Part shown: piece after piece, positions 14,369 through 24,270 of the stretch
Layout of the letters: each line of letters opens with the position of its first letter
Numbering within the stretch: the stretch's first letter is position 1
DNA from: SIG455 sp045589495
GTDB lineage: Bacteria; Bacillota; Clostridia; UMGS1810
Length of the DNA stretch: 64,000 nt
Direction of reading: 5' to 3'
NCBI GenBank assembly: GCA_045589495.1
Contig: JAZNPF010000038.1
Coordinates: 62,001-126,000 of the forward strand
The notes under the pieces: generated by a model
Seen by the model: only the letters and a program-made list of their open reading frames with translations
Databases searched by the model: none
What the model was told of the DNA's origin: nothing
Translations under genes and position numbers: made by a program

Positions 14369-16321
14369 ATGAAGAAAAGCAAATGGATTATAGCAGAATA
14401 TACTACAGATCAAATAGAAGAAATTGCCCGCCTTAATAACATACCAAAATTTGTTGCAGCAGTGTTACTTTCAAAAAATCTTACGCATAAAGAGGATATT
14501 GATCGTTTTGTTCGTCGTGATGTGACATCGTTTCATAATCCGTATCTTTTAAAGGATATGGACAAAGCAGTAGAACGTATAGACGAGGCTATTGATAATA
14601 ATGAAAAAATCACTGTTTACGGAGATTATGATGCTGACGGCATTACTGCTGCGTATATTTTATATACATATCTTAAAACTAAAACAGATAATGTTGATTA
14701 TTACATTCCTGACCGCATAGATGAAGGATACGGATTAAGTAATTCTGCCATAGATTCGCTTGGAAACACAAAACTTATCATAACTGTTGATACAGGTATA
14801 ACTGCGTGCGAACAGGTAGAATATGCCAGAAAAAAAGGTATTGATGTAATTATAACCGACCATCACACGCCTCTTGACGAAATACCTGATGCGGTTGCGG
14901 TTGTAGACCATAAGCAATCGGATTGTCGATACCCGTATAAAGAGTTGGCAGGTGTTGGGGTGGCACTTAAACTTGTGTATGCACTCTCTGATTGTGATGA
15001 CAGAATTATTGAAAAATATTGTCACATAGCCGCTATCGGCACTATTGCAGATCTGGCGGAACTTGCCGATGAAAACAGGTATATTGTTCAGCGTGGTATT
15101 GACAATATACGCATAACAAAAAACATTGGATTGCGTGCACTTTTTGAGGCGGCTAATATAGAACAGAAAAACATTACTGCGTCAACAATAGGTTTTACCA
15201 TAGGACCTATGCTCAATGCTGCAGGGCGTGTGGCGTCTGCGTATATGTCTATGGATTTGCTTCTTTCGGGAAACTATCAGGATGCACACGATATGGCGTA
15301 CCGTTTGTGTGATGAAAACAACAGACGGAAAAGCGAAGAAAGGTCTATTGCGGAACAGGCGTTTGAAATTATAGACAACTCGGATATCAAAGATGACGGA
15401 ATAATTGTTGTTAAAGGAGAAGGATGGCACCACGGAGTTATCGGCATAGTTGCATCACGTGTCACTGAGCGTTATTATAAACCATCTGTAGTTATTTCAA
15501 CAGATGGTCAAAAGGGTAAAGCGTCGTGCAGAAGCGTAGACGGATTTAATCTTTTTGATGCAATAAATGCCTGCAACGCAGATCTGATTAAATTCGGCGG
15601 ACATAAAATGGCTGCGGGATTAACAGTTGAAGAAAGTAAAATTGAATGTTTCAGACATAATATCAATGAGTATGCAAAAGATATTTTAACAGAGGAAATT
15701 CTAACGCCTAAACTGTATATTGATTGTGAACTTGATGTTTATGAATTAACAACGGATAATATAGAAAAACTAAAAATGTTTGAGCCATACGGAGTGGGAA
15801 ATAAAACCCCTGTATTCTGTATATGTGGTGCAACTGTAAAAAGTATACGTATATCAAAAACTCATGCGTTTTTAAACCTTGAAAAAGACGGAATACTGTT
15901 GAGTGTGCCTGCTTTTAATAAGGCAGAACAGTTTGCTGATGCAGGTGAGGGAGATATCATTGATGTTGCGGGAACTTTAAACATAAATGAATTCAACGGT
16001 GTGGCAAATGTGCAGATGATATTAAGCGATTGGCGATATTCGGACCACCTTTATATAAAAAGAGATGATGTTGCTCAGGTTTACAGACTGCTTTGCGCAT
16101 CTGAAAGCGGAGTGGACAAGTCTTTTATAAAAGCAGCGCTTAAGGGTATAAGTATGCACAAAGTATATATATGTATGAATATACTTAAACAGTTGGATAT
16201 TATTAAAAACATAGAAACAAACGGAGATTGTATAATTTTTGAAAGAAGTACAAATTTCAATGGTAAAACAGAACTTGAAAATTCGTCGTTGTATAACAGA
16301 TACAAAGAAAGGAGGCGGTAA
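14369..16321 (+). CDS. recJ: Single-stranded-DNA-specific exonuclease RecJ
   Basis: 5'-to-3' exonuclease of recombination and mismatch or base-excision repair, 650 residues. DHH-domain motifs are YGDYDADGITA (84-94), the DTG motif IITVDTGITACEQV, DHH at 164-166 and DHKQSDCRYPYKELAGVGVA. The DHHA1 domain carries GEGWHHGVIGIVASRVTERY and the GGHKMAAGL motif, followed by an OB-fold region and a C-terminal extension with a winged-helix look. Start: ATG after GGGGGCGG. Its last codons contain the AAGGAGGCGG ribosome binding site of rel, so the two genes are tightly linked. The usual clostridial intervening gene apt is absent. Confidence 0.93.
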   Translation: MKKSKWIIAEYTTDQIEEIARLNNIPKFVAAVLLSKNLTHKEDIDRFVRRDVTSFHNPYLLKDMDKAVERIDEAIDNNEKITVYGDYDADGITAAYILYTYLKTKTDNVDYYIPDRIDEGYGLSNSAIDSLGNTKLIITVDTGITACEQVEYARKKGIDVIITDHHTPLDEIPDAVAVVDHKQSDCRYPYKELAGVGVALKLVYALSDCDDRIIEKYCHIAAIGTIADLAELADENRYIVQRGIDNIRITKNIGLRALFEAANIEQKNITASTIGFTIGPMLNAAGRVASAYMSMDLLLSGNYQDAHDMAYRLCDENNRRKSEERSIAEQAFEIIDNSDIKDDGIIVVKGEGWHHGVIGIVASRVTERYYKPSVVISTDGQKGKASCRSVDGFNLFDAINACNADLIKFGGHKMAAGLTVEESKIECFRHNINEYAKDILTEEILTPKLYIDCELDVYELTTDNIEKLKMFEPYGVGNKTPVFCICGATVKSIRISKTHAFLNLEKDGILLSVPAFNKAEQFADAGEGDIIDVAGTLNINEFNGVANVQMILSDWRYSDHLYIKRDDVAQVYRLLCASESGVDKSFIKAALKGISMHKVYICMNILKQLDIIKNIETNGDCIIFERSTNFNGKTELENSSLYNRYKERRR

Positions 16322-16323
16322 TC

Positions 16324-18516
16324 ATGGCAGAATCTTATGAAAAACTGTATTCAAAATTATGTGATACTGTAAGGAAATATGCGCCTAATACCAATTTTGA
16401 AATGATTGAAAAAGCGTATGAAATTGCTTTAGACGCTCATAAAGAACAAAAAAGAATTTCCGGTATGCCATACGTACTGCATCCTTTAAGTGTTGCAGTT
16501 ACGGTTGCTGAAATGGAACTTGACTGGCATGCAATATGTGCAGCACTTTTGCACGATGTTGTTGAAGATACTGATTATACAACAGAAGATATTCAGCAGA
16601 TTTTTGGCAATCAGGTGGCAGACCTTGTAGACGGTGTTACAAAACTTGATAAAATCCAGTATTCTTCAAAAGAAGAACGTGAAATGGAAAATCTTCGCAA
16701 GATGTTTCTTGCTATGGCAAAAGACATACGTGTTATAATAATCAAATTTGCAGACCGTCTGCATAATATGACTACGCTTATAAGTATGTCGGAGGAAAAG
16801 CAGAGGGAAAAAGCAAGGGAAACGCTTAATGTTTTTGCTCCTCTTGCACATCGCCTTGGTATGTACAAAATAAAATGGGAACTTGAAGATTTATCGCTTA
16901 AATATATAGATCCCGTGGCATACTATGAAATAGTGGAGGGAATATCACAAAAACGTCAGGAACGTGAGGCGTTTATTGCACACGTCAAATCTGCACTTAT
17001 GGATAAACTGGGCGGTATCGGTATAAAATGTACAATTGACGGCAGAGCAAAGCATTTTTACAGCATTTACCGTAAAATGTTTACGCAGAACAAAACTCTT
17101 GATCAGATTTATGATCTTTTTGCTGTTCGTATTATAACCGACAGCGTAGGTGATTGTTATGCAGCGCTCGGTGCGGCACACGAACTATATATACCTATGC
17201 CTGGCAGATTTAAAGATTATATTGCCATGCCAAAACCCAATATGTATCAATCACTTCACACCACCGTTATAGGCCCCGAAGGTATACCTTTTGAAATACA
17301 GATAAGAACAAAGGATATGCACGCTATTGCTGAAAACGGTATTGCGGCGCATTGGAAATACAAAGAGGGTTCCATAGGTTCTGACAGTAACCTTGATCAG
17401 AGTCTTGCGTGGGTTAAGCAACTTCTGGAAATCCAGCAGGATGCAACTGATGAAGAGGAATTTATATCATCTCTAAAGATAGATTTGTTTACGGATCAGG
17501 TGTTTGTGTTCACGCCTAAAGGTGATGTTATGAGTTTTCCTGCAGGTGCTACACCGATAGACTTTGCATTCGCGGTTCACAGTGCTGTGGGGTGCAAAAT
17601 GCAGGGAGCAAAAGTAAACGGTAAAATAGTTCCGCTTGACTATGTTATGCAAAACGGAGATATAATAGAGGTTATAACTTCGTCTGCTATTCACGGGCCT
17701 AATCTTGACTGGCTGAAAATAGTAAAAACCAGCCAGGCACGCAATAAGATAAATCAGTGGTTTAAAAAAGAAAATCGTGAAGAAAATATTGAAAAAGGCA
17801 AGGAACTGCTTGAAAAAGAAATCAAGCGTCAGAGCCTTACTTCTTTAAATCTTATGCGTACAGAATATATGGATCCGCTTATAAAACGATATGGGTTCAG
17901 GTCATACGACGATATGTACTCTGCCATAGGTTTTGGCGGTATGCCCGTCAACAAAGTTATTTCAAGGCTTAAAGAAGAGTACAGAAAAGATTCATCTACA
18001 CCTGATACAATTTTGCCTGTAGAAATTTCCACATCTTCAAAAACAAAGAAATCATCCAATAACAGTGGTATTGTAATTGAAGGTATAGATTCGTGCCTTA
18101 TACGGTATGCACATTGTTGCAATCCTGTTCCGGGAGATAAGATTATAGGTTATATTACTCGTGGAAGAGGTGTGTCAATTCACCGTCAGGACTGCGCTAA
18201 TATTGCCAATGCTTATATTGATGAGGAAGAAAAGGCGCGTCTTGTTGATGTTTCGTGGGAAATCAACAAAGAAGTTGCATATCTTTCAAATCTCAAACTT
18301 GTTGCCAACGACAGAAATGGTATGTTGCTTGATATTACGAATATAATTGGCGATGCAAAAGTACCGCTTAAAGGAATGAATGCCCGAACCACACGTGACG
18401 GGTTGGCTATAGTGGAAGTTACACTTGAAATTACCAATGTAGACCAGTTGGAGCGAATCATAAACAAACTTTCCGCAGTAAGCGGTGTTATAGACGTATC
18501 ACGTAGCAGACAGTAA
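16324..18516 (+). CDS. rel: Bifunctional (p)ppGpp synthetase/hydrolase Rel
   Basis: Stringent-response enzyme of 730 residues that makes (p)ppGpp from ATP and GTP/GDP and also degrades it. The hydrolase HD domain has H53, H77-D78 and E81-D82 (LLHDVVEDTDYT), so it should be active. The synthetase domain shows YSIYRKM, DLFAVRIITDSVGDCY and PGRFKDYIAMPKPNMYQSLH. A TGS domain (VFVFTPKGDVMSFPAGAT), a helical region, a conserved-cysteine segment (RYAHCCNPVPGDKIIGYITRGRG) and a C-terminal ACT domain follow. It starts two bases after recJ and is followed by the beta-lactamase-fold gene, the order common in Clostridia minus dtd. Confidence 0.95.
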   Translation: MAESYEKLYSKLCDTVRKYAPNTNFEMIEKAYEIALDAHKEQKRISGMPYVLHPLSVAVTVAEMELDWHAICAALLHDVVEDTDYTTEDIQQIFGNQVADLVDGVTKLDKIQYSSKEEREMENLRKMFLAMAKDIRVIIIKFADRLHNMTTLISMSEEKQREKARETLNVFAPLAHRLGMYKIKWELEDLSLKYIDPVAYYEIVEGISQKRQEREAFIAHVKSALMDKLGGIGIKCTIDGRAKHFYSIYRKMFTQNKTLDQIYDLFAVRIITDSVGDCYAALGAAHELYIPMPGRFKDYIAMPKPNMYQSLHTTVIGPEGIPFEIQIRTKDMHAIAENGIAAHWKYKEGSIGSDSNLDQSLAWVKQLLEIQQDATDEEEFISSLKIDLFTDQVFVFTPKGDVMSFPAGATPIDFAFAVHSAVGCKMQGAKVNGKIVPLDYVMQNGDIIEVITSSAIHGPNLDWLKIVKTSQARNKINQWFKKENREENIEKGKELLEKEIKRQSLTSLNLMRTEYMDPLIKRYGFRSYDDMYSAIGFGGMPVNKVISRLKEEYRKDSSTPDTILPVEISTSSKTKKSSNNSGIVIEGIDSCLIRYAHCCNPVPGDKIIGYITRGRGVSIHRQDCANIANAYIDEEEKARLVDVSWEINKEVAYLSNLKLVANDRNGMLLDITNIIGDAKVPLKGMNARTTRDGLAIVEVTLEITNVDQLERIINKLSAVSGVIDVSRSRQ

Positions 18517-18547
18517 GAATTATAAAGAACGGAGAGAGAATTTTTAA

Positions 18548-19165
18548 ATGACGATAGACAGATTGATACTTGGCAACCTGCAGACCAACTGTTATATACT
18601 ATCTGACGAAGCAACCGGCGAATGTGTCGTTTTTGATCCTGCAGCAGAGGCAGACAGAATTATTTCGGCAATTAAAAAACACAATCTTAAAGTTAAGTAT
18701 ATCGTTTTAACTCACGTTCATATTGACCATATACTTGCTCTTGACGAATTAAAATCTGAAACTGGAGCACAGGTTGTTGCAAACAGTTTAGAAGCAAAAC
18801 TTTTAAATGACATTCACGGTACTCTGGCAGATTTATTTTCTGCATTGCCGCCAAACAGTAGAGTCGATATAACTGTATCAGACGGAGATACTCTTGCATT
18901 TGGACAATCAGAACTTAAATTCATTCATACTCCCGGCCATACTGTTGGTGGTATGTGTATACTGTGTGATGATTTGCTTGTGTCAGGTGACACGCTTTTT
19001 GCTTCATCTGTCGGAAGAACAGATTTTCCAGGCGGAAATCACGGACAACTTATAGAATCTATAAATTCAAAACTTATGAAACTTGATGATTCTGTCAAAG
19101 TTTTCCCCGGTCACGGACCGTCTACCACAATAGGTGCAGAAAGAGAAAGTAATCCGTTTCTGTAA
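18548..19165 (+). CDS. Metallo-beta-lactamase-fold hydrolase (glyoxalase II-like)
   Basis: Cytoplasmic 205-residue hydrolase. The metal motif HxHxDH is H56-V-H58-I-D60-H61, followed by HTPGHTVGGMC, the bridging Asp in SGDTLFASSVGRTDFPGG and the last ligand in FPGHGPSTTIGAE. It lacks the C-terminal helical domain of true glyoxalase II, so it belongs to the short YcbL-type group, often annotated as hydroxyacylglutathione hydrolase without proof. It occupies the conserved place between rel and hemZ. The start follows GGAGAGAG. Confidence 0.85.
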   Translation: MTIDRLILGNLQTNCYILSDEATGECVVFDPAAEADRIISAIKKHNLKVKYIVLTHVHIDHILALDELKSETGAQVVANSLEAKLLNDIHGTLADLFSALPPNSRVDITVSDGDTLAFGQSELKFIHTPGHTVGGMCILCDDLLVSGDTLFASSVGRTDFPGGNHGQLIESINSKLMKLDDSVKVFPGHGPSTTIGAERESNPFL

Positions 19166-19188
19166 AAATAAAGTTAAAGGATAGTGCT

Positions 19189-20616
19189 ATGAAAATATGC
19201 CTTGTTAACCATAATGAGCGTTATGCCGTGTGTGAGATTGCCATGGCATATTTTCCGCGCACAAAATTTGAAGATGCCGAATTTGTGCCCACAGACGGCG
19301 ACTACATAATCAGTGAATTACAAGAAAAAAACGGAATATACAAGTATATAACCACATTAAGTTATAACGGAAAAGTACATATAAATATTGTTGAATCTAA
19401 TGAATATAACAAAACGTATTTCAAACAATCGTTTCACGCTATTGCAAAAGAAACTGTAGGCGGTTTTTTGCCGTGGGGCGTGCTTACGGGTATACGCCCG
19501 GGTAAAATAGCGCGCGAACTTTTTGAAGTCGGAATGTCGGAAGAAGATGTCAGAAAGCGTTTTCTTAACTTTTACCTTACTGATGAAAGCAAAGCAGACC
19601 TTGCTATAGCGGTTGCAAAAAATGAGATGAGGACATTAAAACATATTGATAAAGATGCTGTCAGCCTTTATATCGGAATACCGTTTTGCCCAACAAGGTG
19701 TCTTTATTGTTCGTTCACATCACAGTCGATAAAATTTACATCAAAATTTGTAGAGCCTTATCTGGAGGCACTTTATAAGGAGATAGAGTATACTGCACAA
19801 AAACTTAAAAACACACCTTACCACATTGAAACAGTTTATATCGGCGGTGGCACACCGACTTCGCTTACAGACAAACAACTGGACACTCTTATTAAAAAAA
19901 TATATTCAGAATTTGATTTAAGCCATATTAAAGAATTTTCTGTAGAGGCAGGAAGACCTGATACCATTACTTTGGACAAACTTAAGGTTTTGAAAGATAA
20001 TAACATAACAAGAATAAGCATAAATCCGCAGACTATAAACGATAAAACGTTGAAGATAATAGGCAGAAATCATACGGCACAGGAGTTTGTTGACAGTTAT
20101 CGTATGGCGATAGATTGCGGCCTTACAAATATAAATACGGATATTATTGCCGGGCTTCCGGGCGAGAGTGTAGACGATTTTTTGAAAACACTTGATTGTA
20201 TAAAACAGTTAAATCCGACCAACGTAACAGTACACACAATGAGTATAAAACGCAGTTCGTTTCTTGCGCAGGATTACGATGCATATTCTGTTACAAGTGC
20301 TTCAAATGTAAATACTATGCTTGATGCCGCCTATGAGTGTATGAACGGATTGGGTAAGATTCCGTATTATATGTACAGACAGAAAAATATGCTCGGCAAT
20401 TTAGAAAATGTCGGATATTGCGATAAGGAATTTGAAAATCTTTATAATATTTACATAATGGAAGAAGTGCAGTCAATCATCGCACTTGGTGCAGGTGCTT
20501 CCACAAAAATTGTAAGAGGCGATAATATAAGCCGCGTATTCAACGTAAAGGACGTTTACGAATATATTACACGCCATGACGAAATGCTTAAACGCAAAGA
20601 CGAAGTTTTTAAATAG
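19189..20616 (+). CDS. hemZ: Oxygen-independent coproporphyrinogen III oxidase-like HemZ, radical SAM
   Basis: A 475-residue radical SAM enzyme of the HemN family. An N-terminal HemZ-specific region (about 1-155, with FLPWGVLTGIRPGKIARE) precedes the radical SAM barrel. The cluster cysteines are C167, C171 and C174 (IPFCPTRCLYCSF). YIGGGTPTSLTDKQL, FSVEAGRPDTITLDKL and DIIAGLPGESVDDF follow, all typical of coproporphyrinogen dehydrogenases. Whether the organism makes haem cannot be decided here; in many anaerobes HemZ lies in this recJ-rel context without a haem pathway. Start: ATG after AAAGGATAG. hisS and aspS, which often follow, are replaced by an SbcD-like gene and recG. Confidence 0.9.
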   Translation: MKICLVNHNERYAVCEIAMAYFPRTKFEDAEFVPTDGDYIISELQEKNGIYKYITTLSYNGKVHINIVESNEYNKTYFKQSFHAIAKETVGGFLPWGVLTGIRPGKIARELFEVGMSEEDVRKRFLNFYLTDESKADLAIAVAKNEMRTLKHIDKDAVSLYIGIPFCPTRCLYCSFTSQSIKFTSKFVEPYLEALYKEIEYTAQKLKNTPYHIETVYIGGGTPTSLTDKQLDTLIKKIYSEFDLSHIKEFSVEAGRPDTITLDKLKVLKDNNITRISINPQTINDKTLKIIGRNHTAQEFVDSYRMAIDCGLTNINTDIIAGLPGESVDDFLKTLDCIKQLNPTNVTVHTMSIKRSSFLAQDYDAYSVTSASNVNTMLDAAYECMNGLGKIPYYMYRQKNMLGNLENVGYCDKEFENLYNIYIMEEVQSIIALGAGASTKIVRGDNISRVFNVKDVYEYITRHDEMLKRKDEVFK

Positions 20617-20628
20617 GAGGAAACTCTT

Positions 20629-21708
20629 ATGAATGAAATTAAAATATTACATATTGCAGATGTACATTTTGGCAGACCTGCAACAGGATTGCCCGAACAT
20701 CTGCGTGATATACGCCGTCAGGAAGTGAGGACGTCGTTTTCTGCGGCATTGTCGTATGCAAAAGAAAACAATGTTGATGCAATACTTATAGCCGGAGATT
20801 TATTTGATTGTGCAGATGCTGATAAAAGCACCGTCAATTTTGTTGCCGGAGAGTTCTCCAAGATAAAAGATATTCCTGTATTGATTGCACCCGGTAATCA
20901 CGACCCGCTCGGCAGTGCATATAATTCACTTGTTTCGGCGGATTGCCCTAATGTAACAGTTTTTGATGCAGAATGCAGAGTAAAGGTTTTTGAGGATAAG
21001 AATTTTGCGGTTTATGGAATAGGGTTTGGTTCAGAAGTTGTAAATGAGCCACTTTTGAAAAACTTAAAAGCAACCGATGAAAGTATGATAAATATTGCTG
21101 TTGTTCACGGTGAACTTGCCACCAAAAGCGACTATAATCCGATTACAGATGAGGATATTGCTAAAACAGGTATGGATTATATTGCTCTGGGACACGTTCA
21201 TACATATTCCGGTATAAAAAAAGCAGGCAACACTAACTACGCATACAGCGGTGCGCTGGAAGGCGGAGGTTTTGATGAGTGCGGAGCAAAAGGCGCAATA
21301 TCCGGCACTGTTTCAAAGGGCAAATGTACTCTTGAACTTGTACCTTTTGCAAGACGCACATACAATACTTTAGAGGTGGATGTAACCGGAACATCAACTT
21401 TGCAGGAGATTATTGACAGAGTGCTTGACGTTACTCAAAACAAAGATGATTTGTATAAAATTGTTTTAGTTGGTGAGCGACCTGAAAAAATACCGCCGAA
21501 TGTCATAGAGAACGAAATCGGTGCATTCTTTGCAAAGACTAAAGATTTGACACGCGGTGCGTATGATTTGAAAGAAATATCTGCTGACTATACAATTGGC
21601 GGAATATTTGCAAAAAACATTTTAGAACGCATGGAAAATGCAGATGATGCAGAAAAAGCCGACCTTATGGCTGCGGCAGATATTGTGCTTGATATTTTAG
21701 AGAGGTAA
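20629..21708 (+). CDS. SbcD/YhaO-like metallophosphoesterase (DNA repair exonuclease type)
   Basis: A 359-residue calcineurin-like phosphoesterase. The five metal motifs are in order: HIADVHFGRP (D11, H13), LIAGDLFD, APGNHDPLG, VVHGELA and ALGHVHTYSG. The set and spacing are those of the Mre11/SbcD group, especially the YhaO branch. Such nucleases work with an SbcC/YhaN ATPase, but no ATPase gene follows; recG starts six bases later. It may use a partner encoded elsewhere or act alone. Ribosome binding site AGGAGGAAA upstream of the ATG. Confidence 0.88.
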   Translation: MNEIKILHIADVHFGRPATGLPEHLRDIRRQEVRTSFSAALSYAKENNVDAILIAGDLFDCADADKSTVNFVAGEFSKIKDIPVLIAPGNHDPLGSAYNSLVSADCPNVTVFDAECRVKVFEDKNFAVYGIGFGSEVVNEPLLKNLKATDESMINIAVVHGELATKSDYNPITDEDIAKTGMDYIALGHVHTYSGIKKAGNTNYAYSGALEGGGFDECGAKGAISGTVSKGKCTLELVPFARRTYNTLEVDVTGTSTLQEIIDRVLDVTQNKDDLYKIVLVGERPEKIPPNVIENEIGAFFAKTKDLTRGAYDLKEISADYTIGGIFAKNILERMENADDAEKADLMAAADIVLDILER

Positions 21709-21713
21709 AGTTT

Positions 21714-23771
21714 ATGAGTGATTATAAAAAACTTATAAACTCGCCTATCCAGTATGTGAAAGGAGTAGGCGAGAAGCGTACTGCTCTTTTTAATAAACTG
21801 GGTATATATAACGTAGAGGACCTCATCCATTATTTTCCGCGTGAGTATGAGGACAGACGGCATATATACAATATATCACAACTTTCCGATGGTATGGTGT
21901 GTTGCATAAAAGCACCTGTGCTCACAATTGCCACAGAACGCAGATTCAAGTACAATCTTGCAGTATACTCGCTTTCAATTGATGATGGGACCGGCAGTAT
22001 AAATGTTTTCTGGTTTTCGTCACCTAAATACAAACGTAAGTTTGAACGTGGTGCAGAATATATATTTTACGGGAAAGCAGTAAGTAAAAACGGATGGCTG
22101 CAGTTTGAACTTATAGAGGTTGAGCCTGCTAATAAAAACACAAAAACGGGTAAAATTCTGCCCGTATATCCGCTTACAAAAGGCATAAACCAGACAAATT
22201 TACGTAATATGATGTCGTCTGTTATGGACAACATAGATTACTTTGAGGATTTTCTTCCACCCGATATTATAATCAAAAATAACCTTATGAGTTACGACAA
22301 AGCAATGCGGTGCATACATTTTCCTGACGATATGGACGATTTTGAACGTGCAAGACGCAGGTTTGTATTTGAAGAACTGTTTGTGCTTCAACTTTCGCTC
22401 AATTATATGAAAGACAGCCGTTCACGTGCGGACGGTCTTATGTATTCAGATATTTCATGCGGCAGGGCTTTTGTGGATTCACTTCCGTTTGAATTAACCG
22501 GTGCTCAAAAACGTGCTATACGTGAAATCTGCGATGATTTTAAAAGTGGCACACCTATGAACAGACTGGTTCAGGGTGATGTCGGCAGCGGTAAAACCGT
22601 TGTTGCGGCATGTGCCATGTATATAACTGTATGTAACGGTTATCAGGCGGCACTTATGGCACCTACGGAAATACTTGCAAATCAGCATTATAACACGTTT
22701 AAAAAGTTTTTTGGCGATACATTCAAAATTGCACTTCTTACCGGTTCTGTAAGCGGTAAAAAGAAGATTTTGGAAGATATACAATCGGGTGAGTATGATA
22801 TTGTTATCGGTACTCATGCTATTATAGAGGATAATGTCAATTTCAAAAATCTTGGTTTCTGCGTCACTGACGAGCAACACCGTTTCGGTGTAAGCCAACG
22901 TTCAAAACTCAGCAGTAAATCGCAGTTTTCCCATGTTCTCGTTATGAGTGCCACGCCCATTCCGAGAACGCTTGCGCTTATTCTTTACGGTGACCTTGAC
23001 ATAACTATTATTGATGATAAACCTGCCGGCAGGCAGAACATAGACACTTTCTGCGTTAATGATTCAATTCGAAGCAGAGCATATAATTTTGTGCGTAAGC
23101 AACTTTCCGAGGGCAGACAGGCTTATGTGGTTTGTCCGCTTGTTGAGGAGTCTGAAAGTTTAAATGCGGTGGCAAGTGTGCAGTTTGCAGAAAAACTGCA
23201 GACGCAGATTTTCCCTGAATATAAAGTCGGTCTTTTGCACGGCAAAATGAAAGCAAAAGAAAAAGACGAAGTTATGATGCAGTTTAAAGCGGGGGATATC
23301 AATCTGCTTGTTGCAACAACTGTTATAGAGGTTGGGGTAGATGTTCCAAATGCCAATATTATGGTTATAGAAAATGCTGAAAGATTTGGGCTTTCTCAAC
23401 TTCATCAGTTAAGGGGAAGAGTCGGCAGAGGCGATTTCAAATCTTATTGTGTACTTATTACTAACAGCCAAAACGATGCCACACAGCAGCGTATGCAGAC
23501 TATGACATCAACTAATGATGGATTTAAAATCTCTCAAAAAGACTTGGAACTTCGTGGTTGCGGTGAGTTTTTCGGGACTCGTCAGCACGGGTTACCTGAA
23601 CTTAAAATAGCCAATCTTTTTACGGATATTGATATTTTAAAAGACGCTCAAATCCAGTGCGAAGAACTTCTGGAAAATAATCCTCATCTTTACGGTCCTG
23701 ACTATGAAAGGCTTAAACAACGCATAACACATATGTTTGATAAATTTGATGGTGCGGATATATTCAATTAA
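21714..23771 (+). CDS. recG: ATP-dependent DNA helicase RecG
   Basis: Remodels stalled replication forks and branched DNA, 685 residues. An N-terminal wedge/OB domain (about 10-150, with YVKGVGEKRTALFNKLGI) precedes the superfamily 2 motor: Walker A GDVGSGKT, motif Ia MAPTEILANQHY, motif II as DEQH in VTDEQHRFG, motif III MSATPIPRTLAL and the C-terminal QLRGRVGRG motif VI region. The length matches the family. The start is six bases after the phosphoesterase stop, with the ribosome binding site GAGAGGTAAAG inside the end of that gene. Confidence 0.95.
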   Translation: MSDYKKLINSPIQYVKGVGEKRTALFNKLGIYNVEDLIHYFPREYEDRRHIYNISQLSDGMVCCIKAPVLTIATERRFKYNLAVYSLSIDDGTGSINVFWFSSPKYKRKFERGAEYIFYGKAVSKNGWLQFELIEVEPANKNTKTGKILPVYPLTKGINQTNLRNMMSSVMDNIDYFEDFLPPDIIIKNNLMSYDKAMRCIHFPDDMDDFERARRRFVFEELFVLQLSLNYMKDSRSRADGLMYSDISCGRAFVDSLPFELTGAQKRAIREICDDFKSGTPMNRLVQGDVGSGKTVVAACAMYITVCNGYQAALMAPTEILANQHYNTFKKFFGDTFKIALLTGSVSGKKKILEDIQSGEYDIVIGTHAIIEDNVNFKNLGFCVTDEQHRFGVSQRSKLSSKSQFSHVLVMSATPIPRTLALILYGDLDITIIDDKPAGRQNIDTFCVNDSIRSRAYNFVRKQLSEGRQAYVVCPLVEESESLNAVASVQFAEKLQTQIFPEYKVGLLHGKMKAKEKDEVMMQFKAGDINLLVATTVIEVGVDVPNANIMVIENAERFGLSQLHQLRGRVGRGDFKSYCVLITNSQNDATQQRMQTMTSTNDGFKISQKDLELRGCGEFFGTRQHGLPELKIANLFTDIDILKDAQIQCEELLENNPHLYGPDYERLKQRITHMFDKFDGADIFN

Positions 23772-23807
23772 ATATTTAAGATAATTTGTTAACAATTCCG
23801 TTTTGAA

Positions 23808-23836
23808 TTGATTTTTATACATCAACTGTATATAAT
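23808..23836 (+). promoter_or_regulatory. SigA promoter TTGATT-N17-TATAAT
   Basis: TTGATT at 23808-23813 and TATAAT at 23831-23836, with a 17-base spacer, directly upstream of the small membrane protein at 23854. It makes that gene an independent unit despite following recG. Confidence 0.65.
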
Positions 23837-23853
23837 TAAATCAGGTGATAGAA

Positions 23854-24270
23854 ATGGGTAAATTTTTCGGTAATCTCTCATATAAATTCCAGCGTTTCAT
23901 GACCGGAAGATACGGATATGACGCATTTTCTAAATTTTTGCTTATAGTGGCTTTGATAGGCTTTGTGCTTTCTACGGTGACCAATATACGTATTTTTTAT
24001 ACGATTGCTGTTGTGGCACTTATCTATTCATACTTCCGTATGTTTTCAAAAAACATCTATTCCCGTCAGGGCGAGTTGAGGAAATATCTTTTGATAAAGG
24101 GGAAGTTTTTGCAAAAATTTAATTTGTATAAAAAAATGTGGAATGAAAGAAAAACATATAAGTATTTTAAATGCTCTAAATGTAAGTCTGTATGGCGTTA
24201 TCCCAAGGGCATAGGAAAAATTGAAATAACGTGCAAAACCTGTAAAAACAAAATGATAAGAAAAACATAA
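23854..24270 (+). CDS. Small membrane protein with C-terminal zinc ribbon
   Basis: A protein of about 138 residues of unknown function. Two adjacent hydrophobic segments (about 22-40 and 45-60) form a membrane hairpin. A strongly basic stretch follows, then a C-terminal rubredoxin-like zinc ribbon: CSKCKSVWRYPKGIGKIEIT and a second C-x2-C (CKTC). The aromatic VWRYPKG between the pairs resembles zinc ribbons of YlxR or FmdB type, but I do not place it in a named family. The ATG at 23854 is five bases after AGGTGA; a GTG at 23845 overlaps that site. It has its own promoter and ends in a bidirectional terminator. The design suggests a membrane-tethered nucleic-acid or protein-binding domain (inference). 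Confidence 0.75.
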   Translation: MGKFFGNLSYKFQRFMTGRYGYDAFSKFLLIVALIGFVLSTVTNIRIFYTIAVVALIYSYFRMFSKNIYSRQGELRKYLLIKGKFLQKFNLYKKMWNERKTYKYFKCSKCKSVWRYPKGIGKIEITCKTCKNKMIRKT

